A stretch of DNA of 64,000 nucleotides from Flavobacterium okayamense (lineage in GTDB: Bacteria; Bacteroidota; Bacteroidia; Flavobacteriales; Flavobacteriaceae). Shown piece by piece: positions 19,228 to 28,392 of this stretch. The stretch lies in NCBI RefSeq assembly GCF_019702945.1, contig NZ_AP024749.1:1302001-1366000 (forward strand). Reading direction: 5' to 3'. Position 1 is the stretch's first letter. The number at the start of each line of letters is the position of its first letter. The notes under the pieces were generated by a model. It made no database searches, was not told where the DNA came from, and saw nothing but the letters and a program-made list of their open reading frames with translations. The translations under genes and the position numbers were made by a program.

Positions 19228-19974
19228 TTATTCTATGTTACGAGCCAACTTTAAAAACACTTCATTCATAGATTCAACACCAAATTGTTTTTTCAAATTC
19301 TTTGGCGAATCTAAAGCTTCAATAACACCTTCAACCATTATCGAAACTCGATTACAATATTCGGCTTCATCCATGTAATGTGTTGTAACAAAAATGGTTG
19401 TTCCTTTATGAGCTTCGGCATAAATTAATTCCCAAAATTGTCTTCTCGTAATTGGATCAACGCCTCCTGTAGGTTCATCTAAAAAAACAATTTTAGGTTC
19501 GTGTAATAGTGCAACCGAAAACGCTAATTTCTGTTTCCAACCTAATGGCAAATCGCCAACTTTAGTTTTTGTGATATTTCCCAATTGGAGATTTTCAATT
19601 AAAGTTTCTGTTTTTAATTTAATTTGATTTTTTGATAAACCATAAATACCACCAAAAAATGTAATGTTTTCTTGTACCGATAAATCGTCATAAAGTGAAA
19701 ATTTCTGGCTCATATAACCAATACTTTTTTTCACCAATTCACTTTGTGATTGCACATTATAACCTGCAACAATTGCGTTACCACTTGTAGGATTTGAAAT
19801 ACCAATTAGCATTTTCATAGCCGTAGTTTTTCCAGCACCATTTGCACCTAAAAATCCAAATATTTCGCCTTTGTTTACGTGAAAAGAAATACTTTTTACA
19901 GCTGTAAAATCTCCAAACTTTTTGGTTAGGTTTTCTACTTCTATGATTTTTTGTTGGTTCATTGTCTGTTCCAT
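19228..19974 (-). CDS. ABC transporter ATPase (second of two)
   Basis: 248 aa. Walker A GANGAGKTT, Walker B IVFLDEPTGGVDP and the H-loop TTHYMDEAEYC are present. The ABC signature is degenerate, LPLGWKQK in place of LSGGxxQ, a feature common to the second ATPase of YhiH-type systems. It abuts the other ATPase gene, whose stop codon directly precedes its start, so the pair is translated together and likely forms a heterodimer with one weakened site. Confidence 0.92.
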   Translation of the reverse strand: MEQTMNQQKIIEVENLTKKFGDFTAVKSISFHVNKGEIFGFLGANGAGKTTAMKMLIGISNPTSGNAIVAGYNVQSQSELVKKSIGYMSQKFSLYDDLSVQENITFFGGIYGLSKNQIKLKTETLIENLQLGNITKTKVGDLPLGWKQKLAFSVALLHEPKIVFLDEPTGGVDPITRRQFWELIYAEAHKGTTIFVTTHYMDEAEYCNRVSIMVEGVIEALDSPKNLKKQFGVESMNEVFLKLARNIE

Positions 19975-20871
19975 TTATAAATCCATAAAAACATCTTCAA
20001 TACTTGTTTTTGCTTTTTGAATGGTAATATTTTGATGCCCTTTTTCGGCTAAATAACTCATTAAGTTTTCAATTTTAAATAAATCGCCTTTATCAGTATA
20101 ATGAACAAATTCACCAAAAGCATACACGCTATAACTTGATGGAAATGCTTTTAAATCTTCAATTAATTGATACATCGTATCTGATTTTACTTCGTAAATT
20201 GCTTTTTCATACGAATTCACAATGTTTTCAGGCGAATCTATTTTTAATATTTTTCCTTCTTGAATTAAAGCAATTCTATCACACAAAGCGGCTTCATCCA
20301 TATAAGGAGTAGATACTAAAATTGTAATTCCTTTTTGTTTTAATCGCTTGAGCATTTCCCAAAATTCCTTTCTCGAAACAGGATCAACTCCAGTTGTAGG
20401 TTCGTCTAAAAACAAAACTTTAGGTTTATGAATCAAGGCGCAGCATAATGCCAATTTTTGTTTCATTCCACCTGATAAGGCTCCAGCTCTTCTATTTTTA
20501 AAAGGTTCAATCTGCACATAAATATCTTCGATTAAATCGTAATTTTCTTCTACAGTTGTACCAAAAATGGTTGCAAAAAACTCTAAATTTTCTGCTATGG
20601 TTAAATCTTGATATAAAGAGAATTTACCTGGCATATAACCTACAGCATTTCTAATTTCTTTTACATTTTTTATAATGTCATATTCGGCTACTGTTGCATT
20701 TCCTTCATTAGGAATAAGTAAAGTAGTGAGTAAACGAAAAAGAGTAGTTTTGCCCGCTCCATCTGGACCAATTAATCCAAAGAGTTCCCCTTCATTTACT
20801 TCAAAACTAATGTTTTGTAGCGCCTGAACCTCTTTGTAACTTTTGGATATATTTTGAACCGAAATACTCAT
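19975..20871 (-). CDS. ABC transporter ATPase (first of two)
   Basis: 298 aa. Walker A is GPDGAGKTT, the signature LSGGMKQK is intact, Walker B is VLFLDEPTTGVDP and the switch segment is STPYMDEAALC (His replaced by Pro-Tyr context). A C-terminal domain of about 80 residues follows the ATPase core. It powers the two ABC-2 permeases. The start is 3 bp after the cupin lipoprotein stop. Confidence 0.92.
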   Translation of the reverse strand: MSISVQNISKSYKEVQALQNISFEVNEGELFGLIGPDGAGKTTLFRLLTTLLIPNEGNATVAEYDIIKNVKEIRNAVGYMPGKFSLYQDLTIAENLEFFATIFGTTVEENYDLIEDIYVQIEPFKNRRAGALSGGMKQKLALCCALIHKPKVLFLDEPTTGVDPVSRKEFWEMLKRLKQKGITILVSTPYMDEAALCDRIALIQEGKILKIDSPENIVNSYEKAIYEVKSDTMYQLIEDLKAFPSSYSVYAFGEFVHYTDKGDLFKIENLMSYLAEKGHQNITIQKAKTSIEDVFMDL

Positions 20872-20874
20872 AAA

Positions 20875-21243
20875 TTATTTTATCAATAAAAAATTACTTT
20901 TTTCATGTGCATCTACCCAATGTTTTACATTTACAGGAATATTGAAATAATCTCCCGATTGTAATTGAACAGATGTTCCATTTTCGTCATTATAAGTAGC
21001 ATTTCCATTTACACATACTAACAAAGCTGGAACTTTTGTTATGTGTTCTTTTAATTGTTCGTTTTTAGCAATTTGCAATGAAATCACTTTAGCTTCACTT
21101 GGTTGAAACAATAGGTTTGTTTGAACAGCTTTATCTTCGGTATGTAAGTTGTTTAAGTTCATAGTTGTTGATTTTGAATTTGTTTTGGTTGATTTGCATC
21201 CAATTGCAATAGATAACATTGCGATAAATAATACTTTTTTCAT
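20875..21243 (-). CDS. Small cupin lipoprotein
   Basis: 122 aa. The lipobox SIAIGCKSTK indicates lipid attachment. The rest is a single cupin barrel: VPALLVCVNGNATYNDENG, then QLQSGDYFNIPVNVKHWVDA, which contains the second cupin motif with one His. It is embedded in the efflux operon, which is unusual, and may bind a small molecule exported or sensed by the system; that is inference. Confidence 0.7.
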   Translation of the reverse strand: MKKVLFIAMLSIAIGCKSTKTNSKSTTMNLNNLHTEDKAVQTNLLFQPSEAKVISLQIAKNEQLKEHITKVPALLVCVNGNATYNDENGTSVQLQSGDYFNIPVNVKHWVDAHEKSNFLLIK

Positions 21244-21257
21244 TCTGAATCTAATTA

Positions 21258-22136
21258 TTAATTAAGCCATACTTCAGCTGGCATTCCTATTTTTAAACTT
21301 CCGTCGTTTTTTACTTTTACTTTTACAGCGTAAACTAAATTGGTTCTTTCTTCTTTGGTTTGAATTACTTTTGGTGTAAACTCGGCTTGCGAACTTATCC
21401 AAGAGATTGTTCCGTTGTAGGATTTTGTGCTATCATTAGAATCGATAACAATTTTTACATGCTGACCAATTTTTATTTGTGGTAACTGTGTCTCTGAAAA
21501 ATACACACGAAGCTCCATTTCATTAAGATTGGCAATTTTATAAAGTGGTTTTCCAAAGGCCGTAATTTCTGATGCTTCGGCATATTTTGTTAAAACTGTT
21601 CCGTCAATTGGATTAATAACTTGCGATTTTTTTATCTGGTCTTCTAATTTTGCAATTTGAACTTCAATAGATTTGACTTCATTTAAAATAGGTGCATTTT
21701 GCGTTTGAACACTATTAATTTGTTTGTTGATTACATTAACTTTTCCTTCAATTTCATCTACTTGTCTTTTTGTTGCTGCATTTTCGTTGAACATGTTTAA
21801 AATTCTATTCTGTTCAATTTTAGCGGTTTTTAATTGTTCGTTTAAAACAGATATTTGTGATAAAACCGAAGCTGATTTGGATTGAACCGTTGCTATAGAA
21901 GCTTTAAGTTGTTCTTTATTAAAATGCAATTGAAGCGTATCGATTAAAGCTACAACTTGACCTTTTTTGATTTCATTTCCTTCTTCAATATTTAAAAACT
22001 CAATTTTACCGTTTGCTTCAGAGGAAACGGTAACTTCGGTAGTTTCAAAATTTCCGTATGCATCAGCATTTTCGTTGTTTTTATTACAACTTGACAATAC
22101 TATTGAAACAAAAATTATTTTTATGAATGTTTTCAT
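21258..22136 (-). CDS. HlyD-family periplasmic adaptor lipoprotein
   Basis: 292 aa. The lipobox VSIVLSSCNKN is followed by a biotinyl-lipoyl half (VSSEANGKIEFLNIEEGNEI), a long coiled coil (residues about 75-165), a second lipoyl half with INPIDGTVLTKYAEASEI, and a beta-barrel. It bridges the ABC permeases to the TolC-like channel in a tripartite exporter. Confidence 0.9.
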   Translation of the reverse strand: MKTFIKIIFVSIVLSSCNKNNENADAYGNFETTEVTVSSEANGKIEFLNIEEGNEIKKGQVVALIDTLQLHFNKEQLKASIATVQSKSASVLSQISVLNEQLKTAKIEQNRILNMFNENAATKRQVDEIEGKVNVINKQINSVQTQNAPILNEVKSIEVQIAKLEDQIKKSQVINPIDGTVLTKYAEASEITAFGKPLYKIANLNEMELRVYFSETQLPQIKIGQHVKIVIDSNDSTKSYNGTISWISSQAEFTPKVIQTKEERTNLVYAVKVKVKNDGSLKIGMPAEVWLN

Positions 22137-22147
22137 TTTATGTCGAT

Positions 22148-23401
22148 TTAATTTCCTTTAATAATTTGATAATTCGCTTTTGCCAATTCTAATTGAACTT
22201 TATGTGTTTGTTCGTTGATTTTAGCTTCAAAAAGTTGAGTAACTTCATTCAAATAATCTGATGAAGTAATAACACCATTTTTCATTTGCGCTTCGGCTGA
22301 AAGAACAATTTTTTCTCGTAATTGAATAATCTCAGCATCACTTATAATTTGTTGCTCAATTCGCTCTATTTCAAAATTAACTTCTTGTAATTGGCTATTG
22401 ATATTTAATTCAAAAGTTTCTTTTTCGGTTTCAATTAGTTGTTTTGAAATCTCTAAAGCCTCTTTTTCTTTTTTGGTTTTATTCCAATCGAATAATGTCC
22501 AGTTTAATCGAATTCCAGCCATGTAAAAAGTTTCAAATGAATTATTCAACATATTTAAAGCAGGATTTCCATAGCCACCTTGTGCAAAAGCATTCACTTT
22601 TGGGTAATTAGTTTTAGAAATAAGGCTTTTATTCGCATCTATTTGTTGATTTTGCAATTCAAATAATTTGTATTCTGGACGACTACCTTCTTGACTTATA
22701 ATTGATTTTTCTACTACTAATACAGTATCTTCATTAAAGTTTGAATCAGTTAATTTATTTAGATAATTGAAGAGTTTTAATTTTTCGTATCGAATATCGT
22801 TAGATTGCTGATTAATTTTAATAATCTCAGCTTCAATTACTTGTTCAGAAGAAGGCAAAACGGCATCAAACTTAACAGCCGCTTGAATTTCTTTAATTTT
22901 CTCGAGAAGTAATACTTTTTTTGCCGTTACTAATTCTTGTTTTTTCTGTAACAATAAGATTCCAAAATAATATTGATTTACAACACTTTTCAATTGATAT
23001 AATGTAACTTTTACCTGTTGCTGTTGCGTTTTGGTTTGTGCTGTTTTTAAATTAGTTTGCGCTTCTATAACATTTCCGTTATAAATAAGTTGGTTCACAT
23101 CTAAAGTTGCACGATATTGATCTTTGTTTAGTGGTTCAATTGTAGCGTTGGGTAAAGAAAAAGGAACTTGAGTAACTTCCGATTGATAAGTAGCTTGAGC
23201 ATTTAACGAAATTTTTGGTAATTTATCTTTATTAAAAGCTTCTGTTTGAACTTCAAGCTGATTTGCTAAAATTGAATTTTGTTTCGCTAATGGATAATTA
23301 GTTTCCACCAATTGATAACATTTTTCTAATGTCAATTGCTCTTGAGCAGTAACTATTTGGAAAAGAAAAAAACTTATTATTACTATTTTATACTTCATCA
23401 T
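22148..23401 (-). CDS. TolC-family outer-membrane efflux protein
   Basis: 417 aa. A signal peptide (VIISFFLFQIVTAQ), then two helical repeats typical of OEP/TolC: LTLEKCYQLVETNYPLAKQN and the C-terminal ALEISKQLIETEKETFELNI region. Its start overlaps the TetR gene end by 14 nt, so it is translated from the same transcript. It forms the outer-membrane conduit of the exporter. Confidence 0.92.
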   Translation of the reverse strand: MMKYKIVIISFFLFQIVTAQEQLTLEKCYQLVETNYPLAKQNSILANQLEVQTEAFNKDKLPKISLNAQATYQSEVTQVPFSLPNATIEPLNKDQYRATLDVNQLIYNGNVIEAQTNLKTAQTKTQQQQVKVTLYQLKSVVNQYYFGILLLQKKQELVTAKKVLLLEKIKEIQAAVKFDAVLPSSEQVIEAEIIKINQQSNDIRYEKLKLFNYLNKLTDSNFNEDTVLVVEKSIISQEGSRPEYKLFELQNQQIDANKSLISKTNYPKVNAFAQGGYGNPALNMLNNSFETFYMAGIRLNWTLFDWNKTKKEKEALEISKQLIETEKETFELNINSQLQEVNFEIERIEQQIISDAEIIQLREKIVLSAEAQMKNGVITSSDYLNEVTQLFEAKINEQTHKVQLELAKANYQIIKGN

Positions 23402-23990
23402 TTTTAATTGCCATAATTATTTGATTACTTATATGTTTTTTACGTTCAATCATTAGATATTTAAAATCTTCTTCTGTTAGCTGTAACATGCCTTTTACTA
23501 AACCTTGTGCTGCAAATGAGAAAATTGTCATGGAGAAAATATCTAATAATAATTGTTTAGGATTGATTGGTTTTATTATTCCCAATTCAATTTCTTTTTC
23601 AATTTGAGCGATAAGTTTAATAGGATTAGGTCGGTTTTCAACATTTAAAAACTTAGATACAAATTCACTATTATTATTCATTTCTTGGACAATGAATTGT
23701 GGTAAAAATGGATATTCAAGAACAAAATTGATGTAGCTTTGTGTAAACTTTTCAATCTTAGCAAAAACTGAATCTTCAGAGTTAAAAATAATATTAACCT
23801 GTGGTGCCAATTTTCCAAAAGCATTTAAGAATACGGCTTCAAATAGTTTTTCTTTGCTTCGAAAGAAATAATGAAGCATGGCTTTATTAATCTCAGCTTC
23901 ATCAGCTATTTCTTGCATTCTTGCACCACTAAACCCTTTTCTTTGAAAAACTTTAAATGCAGCTTCGAATATTTTTTCTTCAGTTGACAT
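23388..23990 (-). CDS. TetR/AcrR-family repressor
   Basis: 200 aa. The N-terminal HTH is typical: EEKIFEAAFKVFQRKGFSGARMQEIADEAEINKAMLHYFFRSKEKLF. The C-terminal ligand domain is variable. It is the first gene of the efflux operon and a palindrome overlaps its promoter region, so autoregulation with derepression by a ligand is likely. Confidence 0.92.
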   Translation of the reverse strand: MSTEEKIFEAAFKVFQRKGFSGARMQEIADEAEINKAMLHYFFRSKEKLFEAVFLNAFGKLAPQVNIIFNSEDSVFAKIEKFTQSYINFVLEYPFLPQFIVQEMNNNSEFVSKFLNVENRPNPIKLIAQIEKEIELGIIKPINPKQLLLDIFSMTIFSFAAQGLVKGMLQLTEEDFKYLMIERKKHISNQIIMAIKNDEV

Positions 23991-24006
23991 AAATTAACTT
24001 TTTAGA

Positions 24007-24022
24007 TTAACCAAATGGTTAA
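24007..24022. promoter_or_regulatory. Probable TetR operator
   Basis: TTAACCA-AA-TGGTTAA is a 7-bp inverted repeat 17 bp upstream of the TetR gene start. A minus-strand -7 box (TATCTTTG, 24023-24030) directly abuts it, so a bound repressor would block transcription initiation of the efflux operon. Confidence 0.7.
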
Positions 24023-24087
24023 CAAAGATAGGAACTTTATTATAAAACTTTTTTTATTTAGAAAAGTTTAACATTTTTTTTCAAAAA

Positions 24088-24130
24088 TGATATAAATCAT
24101 ATTAAAAGACATTTTTGTCCTTTAAATTTG
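24088..24130 (+). promoter_or_regulatory. Crp/Fnr box and -7 box of nirK
   Basis: The palindrome ATGATATAAATCAT (core TGAT-N4-ATCA, 24088-24099) is centred 33 bp before a perfect -7 box TAAATTTG (24123-24130). This places it near -41 relative to the expected start, the classical activator position for Crp/Fnr proteins. It drives nirK and the genes behind it. Confidence 0.8.
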
Positions 24131-24153
24131 TTGTATCAATAATTCTAAAAAAA

Positions 24154-25617
24154 ATGAAATCAAATTTAAAATTTTTCGTAATGAGTGCATTGTTAGCATT
24201 TGTTGTTTCGTGCAAGAAGGATCAAACATTAAAATTGACTCCTGTAGATATGAAAGTAAACGGAGAGATGGTAGCAGAATTAACAGCCCCACCATTTGTA
24301 CCTAAACCTGTGGGAAACAGACCTGCTAAAAAGCTAATTGTTAAAATGGAAATTAAAGAGCAAGAAGGTGAAATGTCAGACGGTGTTAAGTATGTTTACT
24401 GGACTTTCGGCGGAAGCGTTCCTGGTAGCTTTATTAGAACAAGAGTTGGTGACGAGGTAGAGTTTACACTAAGTAATCATCCTGATAATAAGTTACCGCA
24501 CAATATCGATTTACACGCAGTAACAGGTCCTGGTGGTGGAGCAACATCTTCATTAGTAGCGCCAGGTCAAGAAAAAACATTTAATTTTAAATGTATTAAT
24601 CCTGGTTTATATGTGTATCATTGTGCCACAGCTCCAGTTGGAATGCACATAGCAAATGGTATGTATGGTTTAATTTTAGTTGAACCAGAAGGTGGTTTAC
24701 CTCCTGTAGATAAAGAATATTATGTAATGCAAGGAGATTTTTACACTAAAGGAAAGTATGGAGAACCAGGTATGCAACCTTTTGACATGACAAAAGCGGT
24801 TGATGAACACCCAGATTATGTTGTATTTAATGGTAAAGTTGGGGCTTTAACAGGTGATGGGGCTTTAACAGCAAAAAAAGGAGAAACGGTTAGGCTATAC
24901 ATGGGTAATGGTGGTCCAAATATTGTGTCTTCGTTCCACGTTATTGGAGAAATATTTGATAAAGTACATGTTGAAGGAGGTGATTTAATTAATGAAAACG
25001 TTCAAACCACTTTAATTCCTGCAGGAGGCGCTACAATAGTTGAGTTTAAGGTAGATGTACCTGGTACTTTTATATTAGTTGATCATTCAATTTTCAGAGC
25101 ATTTAATAAAGGTGCTTTAGGAATGTTAAAAGTTGAAGGTGATGAAGACAAAAAAATCTATTCAGGAACAACTCAGGAAGGTATATATCATCCAGAAGGA
25201 GGAACTATTCAAAATATGCCTTCGGTTAATGGTAAAGAAATTATTGTAGCCAAAACTTTAGAACAACAAATTGCAGATGGTAAAAATATTTATGGCAGAA
25301 CTTGTTTTGCTTGTCACCAATCTGAAGGACAAGGAATACCAGGTGCTTTCCCTCCTTTAGCAAAATCAGATTATTTAAATTCTGATTCCAATCGAGCAAT
25401 TAGTGCTGTTTTACACGGATTAACAGGAGAAATAACTGTAAATGGAAACAAATTTAATTCGGTAATGACTAGTCAAAATTTAACTGACCAAGAAATTTCC
25501 GATGTATTAACTTATGTGTATAATAGTTGGGGTAATAATAAAACGAATGTAACTCCAGAAATGGTTAAAACTGAAAGAGCGAAACCAGTTAAAAAAGCTA
25601 AAGATATTCACGAATAA
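24154..25617 (+). CDS. nirK: Copper nitrite reductase fused to cytochrome c
   Basis: 487 aa from ATG 24154; the frame extends to 24115 only through a TTG start lying in the promoter. Lipoprotein signal (FVVSCKKD). Two cupredoxin domains: [14 protein letters not shown] (copper ligands), [19 protein letters not shown] (type 1 Cys, His, Met) and [19 protein letters not shown] cytochrome c domain follows with CFACH at residues 384-388 and a distal Met expected in [10 protein letters not shown]. It reduces nitrite to NO in the periplasm; the fused heme probably feeds electrons to the type 1 copper. The nirV-like gene follows after 20 bp. Confidence 0.95.
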   Translation: MKSNLKFFVMSALLAFVVSCKKDQTLKLTPVDMKVNGEMVAELTAPPFVPKPVGNRPAKKLIVKMEIKEQEGEMSDGVKYVYWTFGGSVPGSFIRTRVGDEVEFTLSNHPDNKLPHNIDLHAVTGPGGGATSSLVAPGQEKTFNFKCINPGLYVYHCATAPVGMHIANGMYGLILVEPEGGLPPVDKEYYVMQGDFYTKGKYGEPGMQPFDMTKAVDEHPDYVVFNGKVGALTGDGALTAKKGETVRLYMGNGGPNIVSSFHVIGEIFDKVHVEGGDLINENVQTTLIPAGGATIVEFKVDVPGTFILVDHSIFRAFNKGALGMLKVEGDEDKKIYSGTTQEGIYHPEGGTIQNMPSVNGKEIIVAKTLEQQIADGKNIYGRTCFACHQSEGQGIPGAFPPLAKSDYLNSDSNRAISAVLHGLTGEITVNGNKFNSVMTSQNLTDQEISDVLTYVYNSWGNNKTNVTPEMVKTERAKPVKKAKDIHE

Positions 25618-25637
25618 TGAACTAAAATTATAGAGAG

Positions 25638-26420
25638 ATGGAATTACATAATTTAAAAAAATATCTTTACGCCCTTTTATTATTCTGTTCTTCTGTCTCT
25701 TTTTCTCAAAAAAACAACAATAAAATGGTACAAATAAATGAAGGCACATTTATACCATTATATGGTTCAACAGAAGACAAAACAGTTAAGGTAAATACTT
25801 TTTTAATTGATATTTATCCAGTTACCAACAAAGATTATTTAGAATTTGTAAAAACTAATCCAACTTATTCGAAATCCCAAATAAAACGATTATTTGCAGA
25901 TTCAAATTATTTGTATCAATGGAAAAATGATTTTGATTTTGGAGTTTTAAATCCAAATGCACCGGTTACAAATATTTCGTGGTTTGCAGCAAAAAAATAT
26001 TGCGAATGTCAAGATAAAAGATTGGTTACACTAGACGAATGGGAATATGTTGCCATGGCAGATGAAAAACGAAAAGACGCTCGCCCACGAGAAGAATTTA
26101 ATGAATACATTTTAAGTTGGTACGAAAAAAACAACTCTTCAAATCAAGCTGTAGGAAGTACTTTTAAAAATTACTGGGGCGTTTATGATATGCACGGACT
26201 AATTTGGGAATGGACATTTGATTTTAATAGCATTTTTCTTTCGGGAGAATCTAGAAAAGATAAAGATACCGACAAAAATTTGTTTTGCGGCAGCGGTTCT
26301 GTAAATGCAACTGATTTAATGAATTATGCCGCATTTATGCGCTATGCTTTTAGAGGCAGCATAAAAGCAAATTATACCACAAAAAACTTAGGTTTTAGGT
26401 GCGCTAAAACAATAAATTAA
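25638..26420 (+). CDS. nirV: NirV-like formylglycine-generating-enzyme (SUMF1) family protein
   Basis: 260 aa with a signal peptide (YALLLFCSSVSFSQ). It has the FGE-sulfatase layout: MVQINEGTFIPLYG, FLIDIYPVTNKDYLEFV, APVTNISWFAAKKYCECQ, RLVTLDEWEYVAMAD, YDMHGLIWEWTFDF and LGFRCAKT at the end. Genes of this family are often found next to nirK (nirV) in Proteobacteria. The catalytic role is unknown; the conserved neighbourhood suggests NirK maturation. The symbol is by context and family. Confidence 0.8.
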   Translation: MELHNLKKYLYALLLFCSSVSFSQKNNNKMVQINEGTFIPLYGSTEDKTVKVNTFLIDIYPVTNKDYLEFVKTNPTYSKSQIKRLFADSNYLYQWKNDFDFGVLNPNAPVTNISWFAAKKYCECQDKRLVTLDEWEYVAMADEKRKDARPREEFNEYILSWYEKNNSSNQAVGSTFKNYWGVYDMHGLIWEWTFDFNSIFLSGESRKDKDTDKNLFCGSGSVNATDLMNYAAFMRYAFRGSIKANYTTKNLGFRCAKTIN

Positions 26421-26429
26421 CTATTAACA

Positions 26430-27032
26430 ATGAGAAAAATTATCATATTACTCGTTACTTTTTGCATTTTTGTAAGTTGTAAAAAAGACCATCAATCTCA
26501 AGAAATAAAAAATGGTGTTGAAATTGAAAAACAAATCTCAGATATGTCTATTTACAATTTACCCGAAAACTGGACAAATCAAAATGGCGAAAATATAGAA
26601 TTAAAAGATTATAAAGGAAACGTTCTTGTAATGGTAATGATATATACATCATGCAAAGCAGCTTGTCCAAGATTAGTAGCCGATATGCGAAACATTGAAG
26701 AGCAAATTAGTACTGAACTAAAACAAAATGTAAAGTTTATTTTAGTAAGTATTGATCCAGAAGTTGACACTCCAGAGCGTTTAAAAGAATTTTCAATTGA
26801 GAATAAAATGACAGATGATCATTGGGTTTTTCTTAGTTCAAATGAAAATCAAACTAGAGAATTTGCAGCTGTTTTAGCGGTGAATTATAAAAAAATTTCA
26901 CCTATAGATTTTTCTCATTCAAATATTATAAGTGTATTTAATAAAGAAGGAGAAATGGTTTATCAACAAGAAGGATTAGGCGTTAGCTATGATAAAACTG
27001 TTGAAACAATAATAGCAGAAGCTAAAAAATAA
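26430..27032 (+). CDS. SCO1/SenC-family copper chaperone lipoprotein
   Basis: 200 aa. The lipobox is IFVSCKKD. The thioredoxin-like fold has the copper/redox motif TSCKAACPRL (CxxxC), FILVSIDPEVDTPERLKEF and a conserved His in DFSHSNIISVF. SCO proteins deliver copper or reduce Cys pairs for copper enzymes; its place 9 bp after nirV points to NirK metallation. Confidence 0.92.
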   Translation: MRKIIILLVTFCIFVSCKKDHQSQEIKNGVEIEKQISDMSIYNLPENWTNQNGENIELKDYKGNVLVMVMIYTSCKAACPRLVADMRNIEEQISTELKQNVKFILVSIDPEVDTPERLKEFSIENKMTDDHWVFLSSNENQTREFAAVLAVNYKKISPIDFSHSNIISVFNKEGEMVYQQEGLGVSYDKTVETIIAEAKK

Positions 27033-27038
27033 TTTAAT

Positions 27039-28307
27039 ATGAAGAACATATATAGAATTGTATTCAGTTTATTCTTTTTAAATATGTCTATGATTTCATT
27101 TGCCCAAGAATTTGACGCAAGTATACAATTTAGACCAAGATATGAATACAGAAATGGATATAAAGAATTAATACCAGATAATGAATTACCCACATCTTTT
27201 ATCTCGCAACGTTCTAGATTAAACTTAAATTTTAAGCACGAAAAATTATCGGCAAATATAAAACTTCAAAATGTTAGAGTTTGGGGCGATGTTAAAACTA
27301 CCACTACTTCCGATAAAAACGGTGTTATGCTATTTGAAGCTTGGGGACAATACGATTTCAATTCAAATTGGAGCGCACGTTTTGGTAGACAAGTTATAAG
27401 TTACGACAATCAAAGAATTTTAGGCGAAATAGATTGGGCTCAACAAGGACAAAGTCATGATGCACTTGTGGTTTCATACAAAAAAAATAAAATGAAATTA
27501 GATATAGGTACGGCGCTAAATGCCGATGCCGAAAATTTGTATCGCGATTTGTACACTACTAATTATAAAAACTTGCAATATGCTTGGTTTCATACAGTTG
27601 TAAAAGATTTTCAAGTAAGTCTTTTAGCTTTAAACACAGGTTTTCAATATGAAGATGCTGTAACCAATGAATTAGAAACTGATTATTTGCAAACTTTTGG
27701 AACATTTTTAAAATATAAAAAGAGTAAGTTTAATACCGATTTAAGTTTCTATACACAAACAGGAAAATCGTCAAGTAATACTGTATTTGCTTACAATGTT
27801 GACTTAAATATGAAATATAATTTTACAGCAAAGTTTAGCACTAGTTTAGGTTATGAAATACTTTCTGGAAAAGCTCAAAACGATTCTAGCAACAAAGTAA
27901 AATCGTTCGCACCACTTTTTGGAACAAACCACGGATTTAATGGATATATGGATTATTTTTATGTAGGAAATCATAAAAATTCTGTAGGATTGCAAGACCT
28001 TTATTTGAAATTGAATTATACAGCTAAAAATTGGAAATTTAGTTTAATTCCACATGTATTTATGACGGCGGCAGATGCTATTGAACCTTTAAATGTAACT
28101 CAAACTATGGATTCTTATTTGGGAACCGAAATAGATTTTACAACATCATATCAATTGCATAAAAACGTTGGATTAACTGCGGGATATTCACATATGTTTG
28201 CAACCAAAACTATGGAAGTTTTAAAATCAGGAAATAGAAACAATAATAATAATTGGGCTTGGGTAATGCTTTCATTTAACCCTCAAATTCTATCATTTTC
28301 TAAATAA
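27039..28307 (+). CDS. Outer-membrane porin of the alginate-export-like family
   Basis: 422 aa. A signal peptide (FLNMSMISFAQ) precedes a beta-barrel of amphipathic strands, starting FDASIQFRPRYEYRNGY and containing RFGRQVISYDNQRILG, typical of the alginate export/DUF1302-like group in Bacteroidota. It probably allows anion or nitrite passage; this is inferred from its position 6 bp after the SCO gene in the nirK operon. No substrate site can be read. Confidence 0.75.
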   Translation: MKNIYRIVFSLFFLNMSMISFAQEFDASIQFRPRYEYRNGYKELIPDNELPTSFISQRSRLNLNFKHEKLSANIKLQNVRVWGDVKTTTTSDKNGVMLFEAWGQYDFNSNWSARFGRQVISYDNQRILGEIDWAQQGQSHDALVVSYKKNKMKLDIGTALNADAENLYRDLYTTNYKNLQYAWFHTVVKDFQVSLLALNTGFQYEDAVTNELETDYLQTFGTFLKYKKSKFNTDLSFYTQTGKSSSNTVFAYNVDLNMKYNFTAKFSTSLGYEILSGKAQNDSSNKVKSFAPLFGTNHGFNGYMDYFYVGNHKNSVGLQDLYLKLNYTAKNWKFSLIPHVFMTAADAIEPLNVTQTMDSYLGTEIDFTTSYQLHKNVGLTAGYSHMFATKTMEVLKSGNRNNNNNWAWVMLSFNPQILSFSK

Positions 28308-28327
28308 TTCAATGTTTTATTAATTCA

Positions 28328-28365
28328 AAAAGGAGATTATTTTCATAATCTCCTTTTCTTTTTTG
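28328..28365 (+). terminator. Rho-independent terminator of the nirK operon
   Basis: The 13-bp stem AAAAGGAGATTAT/ATAATCTCCTTTT with a TTTC loop and T run. A further small hairpin TGACAAC/GTTGTCA (28364-28380) follows and may serve the convergent ric gene. Confidence 0.9.
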
Positions 28366-28392
28366 ACAACATAGTTGTCACCAACCTAAAAA

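Noticed and set aside
24115..24153. An upstream TTG start for NirK
   Set aside because: It lies in the -7 box region of the promoter; the ATG at 24154 gives a clean lipoprotein signal.
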